Positions 49,390 through 61,317 of a stretch of DNA of 64,000 nt are shown here, piece after piece. The notes under the pieces are model-generated. The model was not told the origin of the DNA. It did no database searches and saw only the letters and a program-made list of their open reading frames with translations. The stretch comes from Piper betle (Eukaryota; Streptophyta; Magnoliopsida; Piperales; Piperaceae), in NCBI GenBank assembly GCA_033002965.1, contig JAURVB010006278.1, positions 108,655 to 172,654 of the forward strand. Direction: 5' to 3'. The first letter of the stretch is position 1. Each line of letters begins with the position of its first letter. Position numbers and translations under genes: made by a program.

Positions 49390-50180
49390 TAAGATTCAAG
49401 AAGCAACTTGTGCTTGGCCTTCCTCGACAGCCGGCCGGCCTCATACCCCAGCGCCGTCGCCACCGCTTTCTGCACTTAGTCCTCCACAGCCTCCGCCGTG
49501 ACCTCCCTCTCTCCGGCGCGGACGCCGAGCTTCTCAGGCAATGCCTCCAAAAAAGTGACCTCAAACTGCACCCAGGGCTCCGAGAACAAGAACAGCAAGT
49601 CCATCCCCTACCACCCCCTCGTCGACGTCCCATGCAACCGGCTCTGGTCCGTCTTGATCGCCATCAGCACAATCCGGTGGCCGAGCTCGGCGAAGAGCTT
49701 GCTGAAACTCGGAACGTAAGGCTCTGTGCACGTCGTCCCCTCCTGGAAGATGATGAAGTCCGAACTCCGAAGGTGGTCGGCCATGATATCCCTATCAGCT
49801 TCCCTATTCCGGGTCAGCTTGATCAGAGGTAGAGGAGAAAATAATCTTGCGTACTGGCCGAGGGACGTCGACGTCGGAGTCAAGAGCGAAGCTGACCACG
49901 ACGGAGTCCATGAAATTGCGGAGGTTGGCGGCCAAGATGGAGCCGGGGGAGCCCGGGGCCTGTCAGGTAGGGTGGCCGCCGCGGACGACTAAGTCGACGC
50001 AGTGGAGGCGGTAGAGTGGGATGAAGAGGTTGGTCGGTAAGATGAGGAAGAGGTAGGAGCGGAGGAGGAAGTGGAGGAGGCCGAAGGGGAGCCAGAGGAG
50101 CGGCTACGTGCGAGCGTTGGCCTACGGACGAAGCAGCCGTCGTGGAAGATGAGCTTCTACTTGAGGTTGTTCTTTGGGAC
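49390..50180 (-). pseudogene. Glycerol-3-phosphate acyltransferase (GPAT) pseudogene
   Basis: Minus-strand sequence of the plant extracellular-lipid GPAT family. LWLPFGLLHFLLRSYLF comes first. Then come a decayed NHRTLLDP-region (about 49890-49960), PLPLIKLTRNREADRD, the acyltransferase motif FQEGTTCTEPYV, LHGTSTRGW, and a C-terminal region ending KAVATALGYEAG. There are several in-frame stops, including TAA in GAGGACTAAGTGCAG (about 49477-49479) and TGA/TAG codons upstream. The catalytic block with the His-x4-Asp motif is not preserved. Land-plant GPATs of this type make lipid monomers for cutin and suberin. The decay includes substitutions, so assembly errors do not explain it. Confidence 0.8.
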
Positions 50181-50460
50181 CTTAGTTGCAGCCTAGTGGA
50201 TCTCTAGAGATCCGGTTCAGAGTTCTGTTTAATTTTTACATCGCATGAGTATGAAGCTCATGAGGGTGACTCAGTATTTTGAAAATGGATAATCAATTGG
50301 AGCCGCCTAGTTATCATCCGGTTTTATATAGATGAATAGACTTGAAGTTATATTATAAGTAGAGCATTGAGTTGAATCGGAGGTATACAAATTTTTAAAG
50401 CTTGTGTTAGCTCCAGGGTTCAGGGCTATGATCTTGAAAGTTGCACTATTTAGTATTTAT

Positions 50461-50535
50461 TTGGGCTTTATACATGGTATCTATAGGCACCGGGTTTTGG
50501 TCCCGTTACTCGGAGGTTCGAATCCTTCTGTCCCA
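50461..50535 (+). pseudogene. trnQ: Plastid-type tRNA-Gln (UUG) relic
   Basis: The 3' two thirds (GGCACCGGGTTTTGGTCCCG, then TTACTCGGAGGTTCGAATCC and TTCTGTCCCA) match chloroplast trnQ-UUG as I know it, with anticodon loop TTTTGGT and the GGTTCGAATCC T-arm. The 5' third (TTGGGCTTTATACATGGTAT) is altered and has lost the D-arm pairing. It is probably a nuclear insertion of plastid DNA, now decayed. Nothing recognisable as plastid flanks it. Confidence 0.7.
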
Positions 50536-53440
50536 TAGCCGTTCCCTCAGAACAGAAGAAACTTAAAGAACATCCTTTTCTGCGTATCTATCAGTGGTGG
50601 ATACAATGTCATTTTCTTTTTCCTTTGGGTTTTTAATGATTGTTATATATATATTTATAATCCTCTTCGACGTTGTTTCTCACAAGGGTAGAAATCGAAA
50701 TGCCGCGTGGATGGAAGCAAAAATCTTTTTTTGTTGGGATGTGGACATAAATTAAATAAAGAAAAGATTTTTTTGAAAAGGAGGGTAGACTATTCATTGT
50801 ATGCCCGCTCCTTTCACCCGGGTTCTATTCATATTGAGTGAGGTTAGTTAGTTAAAAAATGGGTTGTTCCGTATTTTTAAAAGAAAAAATGATTCCCTCA
50901 CCACATGCTTTTGTTTTGTGGCAAAATGGGAAAGAGGGGTTTTCTATTGTTTTGGAAAGTCAACTTTTACATGCATCTACTGGGATTTTGGATTATCGGA
51001 TTGCCCATGTGGGCCCAGTTTACTTTGAGTTTCGTACCTTCATCCGATTGAGTTTACCGTTTTGAGACTCATATAGTTTTACTGCCTCAATTTGTGTCCA
51101 TTGAGTCACTTCTAAACTTCGATTCAGTTTTTATTTTTGTCGCATCGATCTCGAGCTTTCGAACCATATATATCTTGTATATATCCTAAGTGGCCCACTA
51201 GTTGTGGGCATTTAGATCGTACCACATGACAAGATCTAGTTTGATCACGTCAGCCCTAACATTGGACACCCATCTTTCCAAGAGTGTTCCCCACTTTTTG
51301 GAGGATTTCTCACTATTAACTATGCCGCCACGTTGGGCCACCCCTGGCGTGTCTCTGACCCTCTTCCAGCCACCAGATCGAAACTATTATGACCACCTTG
51401 TAGCTAGCAACGATTGACAACCACATTTGGTTCGCCGTTTCTCACCGCTGCTGCTGCCTTTTGGGTCATATTTTGGCGTCATGGAGCCTCCTCCTAGTGA
51501 GGCTGACCACCCCGACGGCTTCCTCCTCACCAAGACCAAGATTTTGAGACCACCTATGACCCTCGCCGTGGCTGTGATCACCATAGGAGACATCACCATG
51601 TCTGATGGCATTTCTTCATTTTATGGCTAGTCACCTGCCAAACACCTTCAACCATCACCCCACATACATTCCTCACTTGACGGCTGACCGATTGAGCCTA
51701 GCCCCACCGAGCGTCGCCTGTGGAATCAGAGCTCCACCTAAACCGGTGGCAATCCCTCCTCTTCATGGCCACTTTTCCGACCAACCCATACCCGAACTTC
51801 ATCGATCACCGCCTCTATCACATTCCCCATCATCCCCTCTGTCAAACGTGACTACCGACAGCCCCTGTTGTGCCGCAGTCAGTTAATTTTTGGTGACATG
51901 CACCAGCTGCCCCGTGTCTATGCCTGTGCTCATGTCTGCCCTACCCGAGTCTTGTTTACTTGTTTGCCTGCCTGTGCCCTTGTTTGAGTCCAACTACCTG
52001 GCCCAGCCAACCGAGTCCAGCCCAACTCGCCCATTAGTTCGACTCGGCTTGAGTCGGCTCGGTCTGACTCAACTAACTCGGCCCTGTTGACTCGGCAGCC
52101 CATTTTCGATCATTATCAGCCTATTTTCGTCCATTTTCGCCCGTTTTTGGTAATTAGAGACTCCTTGCGTTAATTTATATGCATATTCACATTATTTAGT
52201 AAATTTTGATGTTATAATTGTTTATTTTATTTATTATGTTATTTAGTTATTTATTTGTTCATTATTATTTATTTCTTGTTATTTAAATAAATGTCATACG
52301 TGATGAATGCTCGTATGATTATTTATTATTATTATTTAAGGCATATTGAATTATTAATATTATTGTATTCTTGTTTATTAATTTTATATTCTTGTTATTA
52401 ATTATTTATGTATTTGTTTAATTTCTCCCTCACATGTTATTATTTGTTCGTGTTTAATCGTATATTCATATATTTTGACGTTTATATTACTATTATTCTT
52501 GATTAAATTTTATTAATTATTTATTATTTATCTAATTATTGTTGATTATTCATGTATTTATTTATTAAATTATCTATTATTTATTCACATATGTGCTATT
52601 ATTTACTTGCGTTTAGCCGCATACTTATATAGTATAACTATGTTATTATTTTATGATTAGTATTATTTATTCTCATGTATTTATTATTTATCTATTAATC
52701 CATGAGTTTATTTATTTATTTATTATTTATTTATTGGTGATTTATTCCTTGTCATGTCTTCTTTTGCGTGCCGAGTGTTTAATTATTTATTCACTTATTT
52801 TGCATTGTCTTTTATTTGACGTTATTGTTGATGTGAGCACATGTTACAAGCCATGCATTATCTAGAGTTGTGAGTCTTTTGCTAAGTAGTTCCGATGTAG
52901 GTTTTAGAATCTGAGCTCGCTGTAGACGTGTCTCACACTTGGAGCTTGGACCACTAGTGTCCTTTAAGACTCTTTCAGATTTATTGATTTACTTTATCCT
53001 GGATTTGATTTCTAGATCATATGACGTGTTAAGTGGTTGTTTTATCAGACTCCACTTAATACGTATCATCTAGACATATTTTATTTTCGTGATTAATAAC
53101 TTTCTGAGGATAAGATCTATCATATTGTTTTCGAACTTAATTCCACCTCACATTGCCTTCGGGTTTACTTATATGATTCTCTTCCCTACCTTATATATAG
53201 TTTTCATCAAATTTCATTAAGCCGAGAGTTGGTAAACTTGACATTGTATATATCGTGAACGGGCACATATGTAGGTCAGCACGAGGCTTTAGATTAGTGA
53301 GAGGATTGTACTATTCCTGAGGTATCTTAACATCTCTATGTCTTGAGCTTCCTTACACTTAGAAAAGCGTGGAGAAAATGAGGTACTGTTATGTAATACG
53401 CATGTCTAGACTGTGGTATCAGAGAGTACTGAAATACTAT
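50536..53440. other. Gene-poor DNA with possible retroelement remains
   Basis: No supported gene. 51200-52090 has short open frames on both strands without known domains. 52150-52860 is AT-rich with many ATTTATT reiterations. TGGTATCAGAG at 53404-53414 matches the initiator-Met tRNA primer site used by LTR retrotransposons, but no LTR pair or gag/pol sequence is found. Confidence 0.3.
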
Positions 53441-54498
53441 TTATGTAGTAAGTTGAAATGCAAATATATCATAATTTTATGTTCAATTTTTCCAATCCAA
53501 AAGTGAAATGGAGTTCTTTAATATCTACTTCTATTAGTTTGCTTTTGCATCACATATTCAGACACAAGGTATGTTTAAAATTTTAATATCTATTTTTGTT
53601 AATTATTATGGCCTTGGTAGTTATTAGAATACACTCATGAACTTTATTTATTGGGGATGATTAGTTTAAAGTTTTTTCTATTGAATCTAGTAAGAATACT
53701 AGAATACATTTATTCTTTTAATAAAATTTGTTTTTTTTTATTTAATCTAACATCTCATAATGGATGATATATGTTAATTTTTTTCTCAAGATAAAGGCTG
53801 GATAAAAGCTGTTTAAATATAGATGAAGGCTATAAAATATAGAGTTTTGAAAGTTTTCTTTTAATTTTGGGTTTACAGTTCTAAGCATTTTATTTTTGGA
53901 AAATATACTCGTTAAATAGTGTCTTAGATATTTTGTTAAAAAAATTGAAACATGGTTGAAACTTGAAAAAGCCTTTTATTATTGAAATAATTTATATAAA
54001 TATGTTGATAGACTATTTTTGTAAATTTTAATCTCTATAGTTATATATTTTTCTCCTAAACAAACTACTTTTGAGCTTATGATCAAGCTACTTTTGAGTT
54101 CCTAAAATGAGTTAGTTTCGAGTTCTTCAAAATTTAACAGTTTAAGTGTATTCGAGCTTGAGTTGAGTTCGAATAACATCAGAAATGTTTGAGTTGATTT
54201 CAAATATATATATGTTCAAAACTCATTTGAACTCAAGTTGAGTTCAGATGAACTTCGAGCTATTTGAGTTTGGGTTTGAGCACAAGCTGAGCTTGGCTCG
54301 CTCACTCGTTTAGCAGCACTTTATGTTGTTAGTACCACACTATCAAATAATATTTTATATTTTAATACATTATTGCATATATCAATATTACAAAATTTTT
54401 CTTCATATTATTGACTTTCTAGCTTCATGTGTTAAATTCTAGCGTTGAGCCTAAGCAACAATAGGACACATATGGATAATGGACCAAGTTTTTTAGAG
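53441..54498. other. AT-rich DNA with a truncated hAT-like element end
   Basis: At 54110-54322 there are GAGTTCGAG-type reiterations, ending GGCTCGCTCACTCGTTTAGC then AGCACTTTA. This resembles the right half and end of the 40073-40636 family. No left terminus or target duplication is found. The remaining sequence has no feature. Confidence 0.4.
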
Positions 54499-55041
54499 TA
54501 GGGATGGGTTTAGGTTGGATAGAGATGTATGGCCGCATTTGAATTTGATATGAATCTGAAAATTCAAACTCGAATCCAACCTGAATCCGAAGCTAATATC
54601 CATTTAATTTACTATATTTGTATCAAACCCAAATCCTCATAATCTGTATCCGACCCAAATCAGTATAATTCGTATTTGATTTGACTTGACATAATCCATA
54701 TCCGACCTGAATCCACATAATACGTATCCAACTTGATTGATTAAAATAATATAAATAATATAAATAATATAAATAATATAAATTTTAATATAAAAATAAT
54801 TTAAAATAATAAAAATAATATATTTAAATATTTTAAAATATAATATTATAAAATATCTCTTATTTGGATCGGATATGAGTTGAATCACTTCCAATCCATA
54901 TATGATCCGAATATTTTTGAATATATTATATATCCAAAATGTCTGAATCCGAATCCAATCTAAAAATATTTCAGAACTTATATAAATAGTCAGGTTCAGA
55001 TCAAAATAGTCGCAGATATCGGATATCCAAACTCATCCTTA
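54499..55041. mobile_element. Second hAT-like family, non-autonomous, 543 bp
   Basis: Left end TAGGGATGGGTTTAGGTTGG; right end reads inward as TAAGGATGAGTTTGGATATC. Flanking 8-mers are TTTTAGAG (54491-54498) and TTTTAGAC (55042-55049), a 7/8 match. The interior repeats CCGAATCCAA / ATCCGACC / GGATATGAG themes and codes for nothing. The outer TAGGG differs from the TAGGGGTG ends of the copies at 21.8, 40.1 and 62.3 kb. Confidence 0.75.
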
Positions 55042-55049
55042 TTTTAGAC

Positions 55050-56568
55050 ATAAGTCGATTGTAGTTTAATTTGAAGATCCACAATTTAATCCTATGTGCT
55101 TTCTTGTTCAAAATTTTTAGATGAGAGACATTTACAAAAGTTGCTGCATATCCTAAGATTGGAACAAATTGGCGTAAGAAGAAGTTGATGGATATCCTGG
55201 ACCATCCTTCCAAAAAGGCTAAATACTTTCAAAGATTCACAATATCTATTTCTATTTATAAGTTCACGACCTTTCACTTTTATGAATTAACTTAAGATGT
55301 AACTTTTGAGGAGGAGGGCGGGGGAAGCTAATTGGATGTGAGATTATTACAAAATCAAATTATATATGCCTTGTAAAAAAAAACTATATATGGTTCATAA
55401 AAGTTGACATTCTTATGCATGTTTAACTTAATTATTATATCCATTCCATCATTTATTTTTGTCTCTAGATAAGTGCAAAAATTTAAGCTGGTACAAATAT
55501 TAAGAAAAAGGGGAAAATATTTTTTTCCAAAGTAACTCTTTAGTATATAACTTGGATCGGTCTGGCCAAATGGAGTCTTGATGTGAGAGGGGCTGGTTCG
55601 CCAAACCAGTCTACGTAAAAAAGAAAAAAAGTTTGATAACGAATTGGTTATGCTAAAATTCTAAGAGTCCAGCAAAAGACTGTATTCTTATTTCTTATTC
55701 GTTAGGAAGTGATGGATAAGCTATGTTGTGACCGTGGGAAGGATGGGATAATTATAAAGGTGGGTTCAGTTAGGATTTGTAAAATTGAGAAAATGAAGAA
55801 CTAAAATGAAAGCGATAGAAACTTCTTTTTTTGTTATTATTAATTAAGCTATAAAAGCAATAACATGGAAAGGTATTTAGAATTGCCCAATAATTCGCAC
55901 TCAGCTCGGCCCGATCATTGCTAAGTCTTACGCTAGCTTGATACTAAGAAAGGAAATCGTCAACGTTTATCTCACAGCAAAGATAAGCATACCCATTTTC
56001 TTATACTAAAGTCGTGATGTTAATTCATAATTGTTAGCCAATATTTCACTAAATATTCAACTTGGTTTTTTGTTTTATAGACTGCTCTTGTTGGCTTCTA
56101 TGATTGAAAAGGAAGTGATCAGATGCTCTTCCTTCGAAGTTGCAAATGCTGTTTAAATATAATTGACAACAAATTAATTAGCTTCCTATTTTGATAAAAA
56201 TAAAACGAAAATGTGTAATTGACAATACAATCAGTTCATATATAATTGGGTAATGCGGGCTATATATAAAAATTAATATGTGATATCCAATAGAATTTGG
56301 TTCTACATTGGCAACACCATTGGATAGCACAACAATAATACTGATCATAATCTGCCCTTATTACAATATAAGTAGTTATATAAGCTGAACAGTCATATGT
56401 CTAATCGCAATCTTCTTATCAATCCTTTCCCCTTAAACAAAAATAATCAAACCATCCCCCCACCCTCATAGGCTGCATATATATATATATTCACAGATCA
56501 CAGTGATAACAAGAAAACCCAAAAAAAGAGTGAAAATTATTACCTTAAAATTGCTTTATACCAAATAC
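55050..56568. other. AT-rich spacer and 3' region of CYP86A
   Basis: No gene supported. The part nearest 56568 is presumably the 3' untranslated region of the CYP86A gene. Confidence 0.4.
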
Positions 56569-58253
56569 TTATGCCACAGCCTTCACTATTTCTACATTCT
56601 CATTGTAAATGGGAACGTATTTATTGCCGCCATTCATTCCGGCGAAGGCATTCGTGGTAGAAGCCGTGGTTGTGGCCTTGACGGCTTTATCGACTCCGGC
56701 AACCCTATCGATGAACGGCGTGAGGTCGCGGTGGTGCACATTGACCTTAAGTCCATACTTCATGAACAATGTAAGTGACATCTTTTGCTCCACCCGGTGA
56801 CCCGGTGCAACCGTGAGGCGGTGTCGCAGCAGCACTGCCGCCGTAATCGATTTCATTTGCAAGTAAGCCAAGTCTTTGCCCAGGCAAATTCGAGGGCCGG
56901 CATTGAACGACACAAATTTGAAATTCTCCGGCATCTCGAACTTCTTGCCATCGTCGGAAAGCCACCTTTCCGGCTTGAATTGGAGGCAGTCCTCGCCCCA
57001 GACATACTTCATTCTACCAACCGAATAAATCGAATAAGTAATAGCCGATCCTGCCGGCACGAATGTGCCGTCGGGGAGCACATCGTCGGCGACGACGTGC
57101 TTGGAGTCCTCCGGCACTGACGGGTACAGCCGGAGCGTCTCCGATAGCGCAGCCTTCAAGTAGACCAGCCGGTCCACCTCATCGAAGACAAGTGGTTCGG
57201 CCAGCCACTTTTCCACGTCAGAACCACGTGTTTCGTTGAGAACCTCACAAATTTCCAACAAAATCCTCTCTTCCACGTCGGGATGCCATGTCATCAGCCA
57301 GAAGAACCAGGTCATGGCAACGGATGACGTGTCTCTTCCAGCTAGGATGAAGTTGAGTGCCACGTGTTGCAGGAACCGGTCCGAGTATGCCTCTTTTTCT
57401 TCATGAACCGGGTCAGTAGGTCGTCGTGCTGGACCCCATTTTTCTGCTGATTCAGCAGCTCAACCTTGCGCTGGCCAATAACGCTAGACATGTACTTGTC
57501 GATGCCAGCTAGGCTCCGGCTCAGGCTGACCTCCAAACCCAATCCGAACCGCTTCTTCATGGACCAAACCGCCTCCGGAAGGATGAACCGCTGGAGCGTA
57601 GCCTCCGTTGCCCGATCAAAGGCCGTGGCAAAGGAGTTCTCCGGCAAGCCCGGGGCGAGCGTCTCCGGATCCTTGCCGAAGGTGAGGCCGCAGATGTTGT
57701 CGAAGGTGAGCCGGAGGAGGAGATCCTGGAGATCGACCGGGTCCCCACTGACCCGAGCTGACTCGAGGATGGGAATGAACCGGTTCTTGATCGACCGGTT
57801 CACCCACCGTCCCATGGCCAGCCGGAGGGTGCGGGTGGTGAATTCGAGCGCCGCCGTCTTCCTCTGGTCCACCCACGTCTTGCCGTCGGAGTTAAAGATG
57901 CCGTTCCCGAGGAGGTCGTGGAAGACGGCGTGCCAGACCGGACCCTTGGGGTAATTGTCGAACCGGGTCTTGAGAATGTGCTCTAGGTTCTTGGGGTCAC
58001 AGGTCACGGTCACCAGGCCCTGCCGGCGGGCAATGCCCGGCAGGAAGAAAATGCAGGTCTGGTAGGTGCCTCCGGTCGACCGGAGGTTTTCGGTGATCCA
58101 TTCATGCAGCCGGCCGGCATTGGAGATGAGGCCGGGGAGGCTGCCGACCACGGGCCAGACCCTTGGGCCACGCAAGGGCCGGGCCATGAACATGAACCAA
58201 GACATGTAGGCCAAGATACCGGCCAAGACCAGCAAGGCCCATGAACCGTCCAT
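56569..58253 (-). CDS. CYP86A: Cytochrome P450 CYP86A-type fatty acid omega-hydroxylase
   Basis: An intronless gene on minus. Chosen start: [20 protein letters not shown] at 58253, a membrane anchor followed by [18 protein letters not shown]. Motifs: I-helix AGRDTSS, K-helix [10 protein letters not shown] (ExxR), PERW, and the heme loop [10 protein letters not shown] with its Cys ligand. CYP86A enzymes sit on the ER and hydroxylate the omega carbon of fatty acids for cutin and suberin. One base is missing in the A run at 57392-57399 (plus strand, T run): the frame changes between RFMKKK and [15 protein letters not shown]. With it restored the gene has 1686 nt (561 residues). I regard this as an assembly error, though a young null allele is possible. 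The frame stays open upstream to 58475, but the family start at 58253 fits better. Confidence 0.93.
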
Positions 58254-61200
58254 CCTAGCCACTTGACTTACCCGGGCACCTCCAATTTGAATCTCAGCCG
58301 TCGGATCTGGCAAATCCACTCCCACGGGGCCTAGTGTTACAAAAATCAACACCAATGCTGCTGGGCCGGCCGGGCTTCCACCACCATTACTTTCTCCTTC
58401 CCTCCAACTAGTCGAAAACTCGCCTGAGAAGCCTCCAATGAGGAAAATGCCGTCGACCCAATTGATATCCGGCAAGTGGAGAGTGGTATAATGGTGGTAG
58501 TGGGAAGAGCTAGCTAGCTGTGGATGACCTAGCTAGGGAAGAAGGAAGAAGAATGTGGAGTGAATATATGGACGGGATAGTGTGTAGAAAGACAGATAAG
58601 ACAAGTAAGAAAGAAAAAGTCTTAGAAGCATTAAGTGCAGGCAGACTCTTTGGGTGTGGAGTTGCTCTTCTGATCTGCATTCAGAAACATATCCATGGCT
58701 ATTCATCTCTCTACATTTCTAATGGTGGCGGCAAACAAAGCTAACCCACCTTTAATGGCAAGAAGCGGTCGTTGGCGAATTTAAGGAAGATCATTTCCTA
58801 AATCAAAGAGAACCACTCATGAACTCCACCCCTTTTCATTAATGTAGTAAAAAGAACTAAGGAGTGAATCGCGTTGTTTATGGCCGTATATATATATATA
58901 TATATAAAGCTCCAAGCATTTCTTTTACTTATAACTCCAATATATATAACTAATTTTATGCAAATAAGATCTTGCCTGATAAAAATATTCAACAAAATAA
59001 AAGACCCAGAACGGAAATAACATGACTCCACTTAAAGATCTTTAACCATTTACCAGTTTGATCAATCAATCTCTGAAATGTTGCTTGCCGTCTCTACTTA
59101 ATTATCCGTAGGCCGATCTCATCACCTAACTTCTGCAGCAAAAGGTGTCCCTCCATAACTCCCATCATTGATGAGGAAAGAGAAGTAAATGAGTTTGGTT
59201 GGGAAAATGGAAGAGGGGGAGTGAGTGAGGAAAGCCGGTCACCCGTTCCCATGCCCCTCTTCTTCTTTTTCTACTCCTTGTTTTAGTCTGTCATGGAAGG
59301 TTAGCAAATGTGTTCTCTTTCACTGGTCCCCTTAACTCCCCTTATGGCATGAATCACGATAATATTGAATAGGGCAGGTGCAATTGAGAGGTTACTGGTT
59401 TGTGTGGTGAGCTTTTAATGGACTTATAATTTAGATTTTAGATGCAGTCACTGACCACCATAATTCTATGCACATTTATCCTTAATAAGTTTTTTTTTTG
59501 TTTACAATAAACCAAGAAAAATGTTTCACTATATATATATATGATCCATGCATTAACGGTACATGAAAATTGAAATAGCTTTTATGTGATAAAGTGGCTT
59601 TGCCGAGTGGGGTTGTATTGGAGTCCACAACTGCCAAGCACTGGCACTAGAACTATATATTCAGAAATTTTTCATAATTAGATGCATTGGAATATTACTA
59701 GCTTTGAATTGTTCTTTGCCTGTCTACTTTGTGATTAGAATGTTTTCAGCGGCGCCCAGCTATATCAGACCATTGATTTGTTGGTTAAGGAGCTAACCAG
59801 TGGTGCAATTTTGTCACATTTGGATTGATTGGTACAGGCTACCCCATCTCATTCAAGGGATTAGAAATTATTTGACTATTTTGAACATTGATATTAACTC
59901 ATGGGCATAGGATTGTCAAATTGTTACGTTCAATCATCATCTATTGGGGGAAAAAATATCAAGGAATCATATAAGACTAGCTATTACTTATAATTAATAC
60001 TCGAGGCAGTATTTACAAGGTGGAGTCTATTTGGAGGCTAACTATAAATTGATTCAGTGGTAATCTCATTTGAGTATAAAATTGATAAACATACATGTGA
60101 GATCTTTTATTTAGTCTTACATCTAATACCTACTATGGTAAGATCTGAGAATAAACTACATATCTTTAACTTAGTCAATTATTTTTTAAGAGATGATTTA
60201 ACTTATTATGTTACGCTTACAATATAGCACTAAATTTTCCTAAATATCATTGACGGGTTTTGTCCTCACTTATAATGCTTTATTTTTTTGAAGTATATAA
60301 TTAGTAAAATCATTAAGTAAAACTATTTTTTTACTTTGAATTAAATTTCTGGTATTTTAAAAGTTTGATGGACCACTGTGAAGTAGAATGAGGACCAATA
60401 GTTTGTGGGGTTTGTACTTTGCTTGTTACAATGGTTGAAGCCAGCTCGGGATGGAAACTCAGTAGTGAAAGGGATACACACTTATAACAATTACTCACCT
60501 TTGATCTAGTTGCCACACTTGACATGTTACCAACATTAAGTTGGGATCTCGAGTTTATGTCTTTGATCCAATTGACAATGCCACCAAACAATCCTTTTCT
60601 TCCAATAACAGGTGCAATGTTAATAAATAGACAACAGCAGATATGGTTGGAACCAACAGGATCCAAGCTGCCTCATCATCCCAACTTCCACATCTTAACA
60701 TCACTAACTACAGATGATTTATTAGTGTATATTCTGCACATCTCACAAACTTATTTGTATCAGCCTTAAATTTTCTTGTAGAAATGAGAACATTAGCAAT
60801 ATCACATAATTACTCACACAAATATATCTACTTCCTAACTTTCTCTCTCCTGCAATTTAAAGATACATAAATAGCCACAGCTGTATTTTTTTTCAACAAA
60901 AAGGTTAGACAAATGTTTATTCACATGATGTGTTCTTTAGAATTGGACATTCGCATGTGTTGAGAAGAGGGTTCCAGCATAGTTTGTCTGAGTTCATATT
61001 CTATCATCCCAGATGGCTTCCATGGTATTGAAGGCCTTGAACTCACTCGCCTAAATCACCGTAATTAATGGGATTATTCAATATATAAGAATGCACTATT
61101 TCTTTCATTAATCTACATATAGAGAGATTTGCTCAACATGCATCACTCCTAAATAGGAGCTAAATATACATAAACATAAACGTCTTCCGATAAATCACCA

Positions 61201-61317
61201 TGAAAAAAAATCATTATTTACATCAAATTGATGAAGTTTCCAATTTCTAGAAATAGCTGCAATAGTGAACGATGACACAACAGGAGTACACATCCCTTGG
61301 AAATCGAGTCCTTGAGT
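58254..61317. other. Gene-poor region
   Basis: 58254-58560 should hold the CYP86A promoter and leader. The rest has no supported gene. A TA run lies at 58889-58907. Open frames near 60331-60769 on both strands match no family I recognise. Confidence 0.35.

Noticed and set aside
49313..49990. Intact GPAT gene
   Set aside because: Several in-frame stops arise by substitution and the His-x4-Asp block is not preserved, so it is called a pseudogene.
53404..53414. TGGTATCAGAG, a possible LTR-retrotransposon primer-binding site
   Set aside because: No LTR ending in CA directly before it, no polypurine tract, and no gag or pol sequence nearby. An 11-mer alone is weak.
56569..58475. CYP86A as two separate genes, or starting at 58475
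   Set aside because: The two frames join at a one-base gap inside one conserved segment. The upstream extension lacks conservation, while MDGSWALL begins a proper membrane anchor.
60331..60769. Opposed frames of 111 and 81 codons
   Set aside because: No family recognised, no splice context, and both strands open over the same bases.
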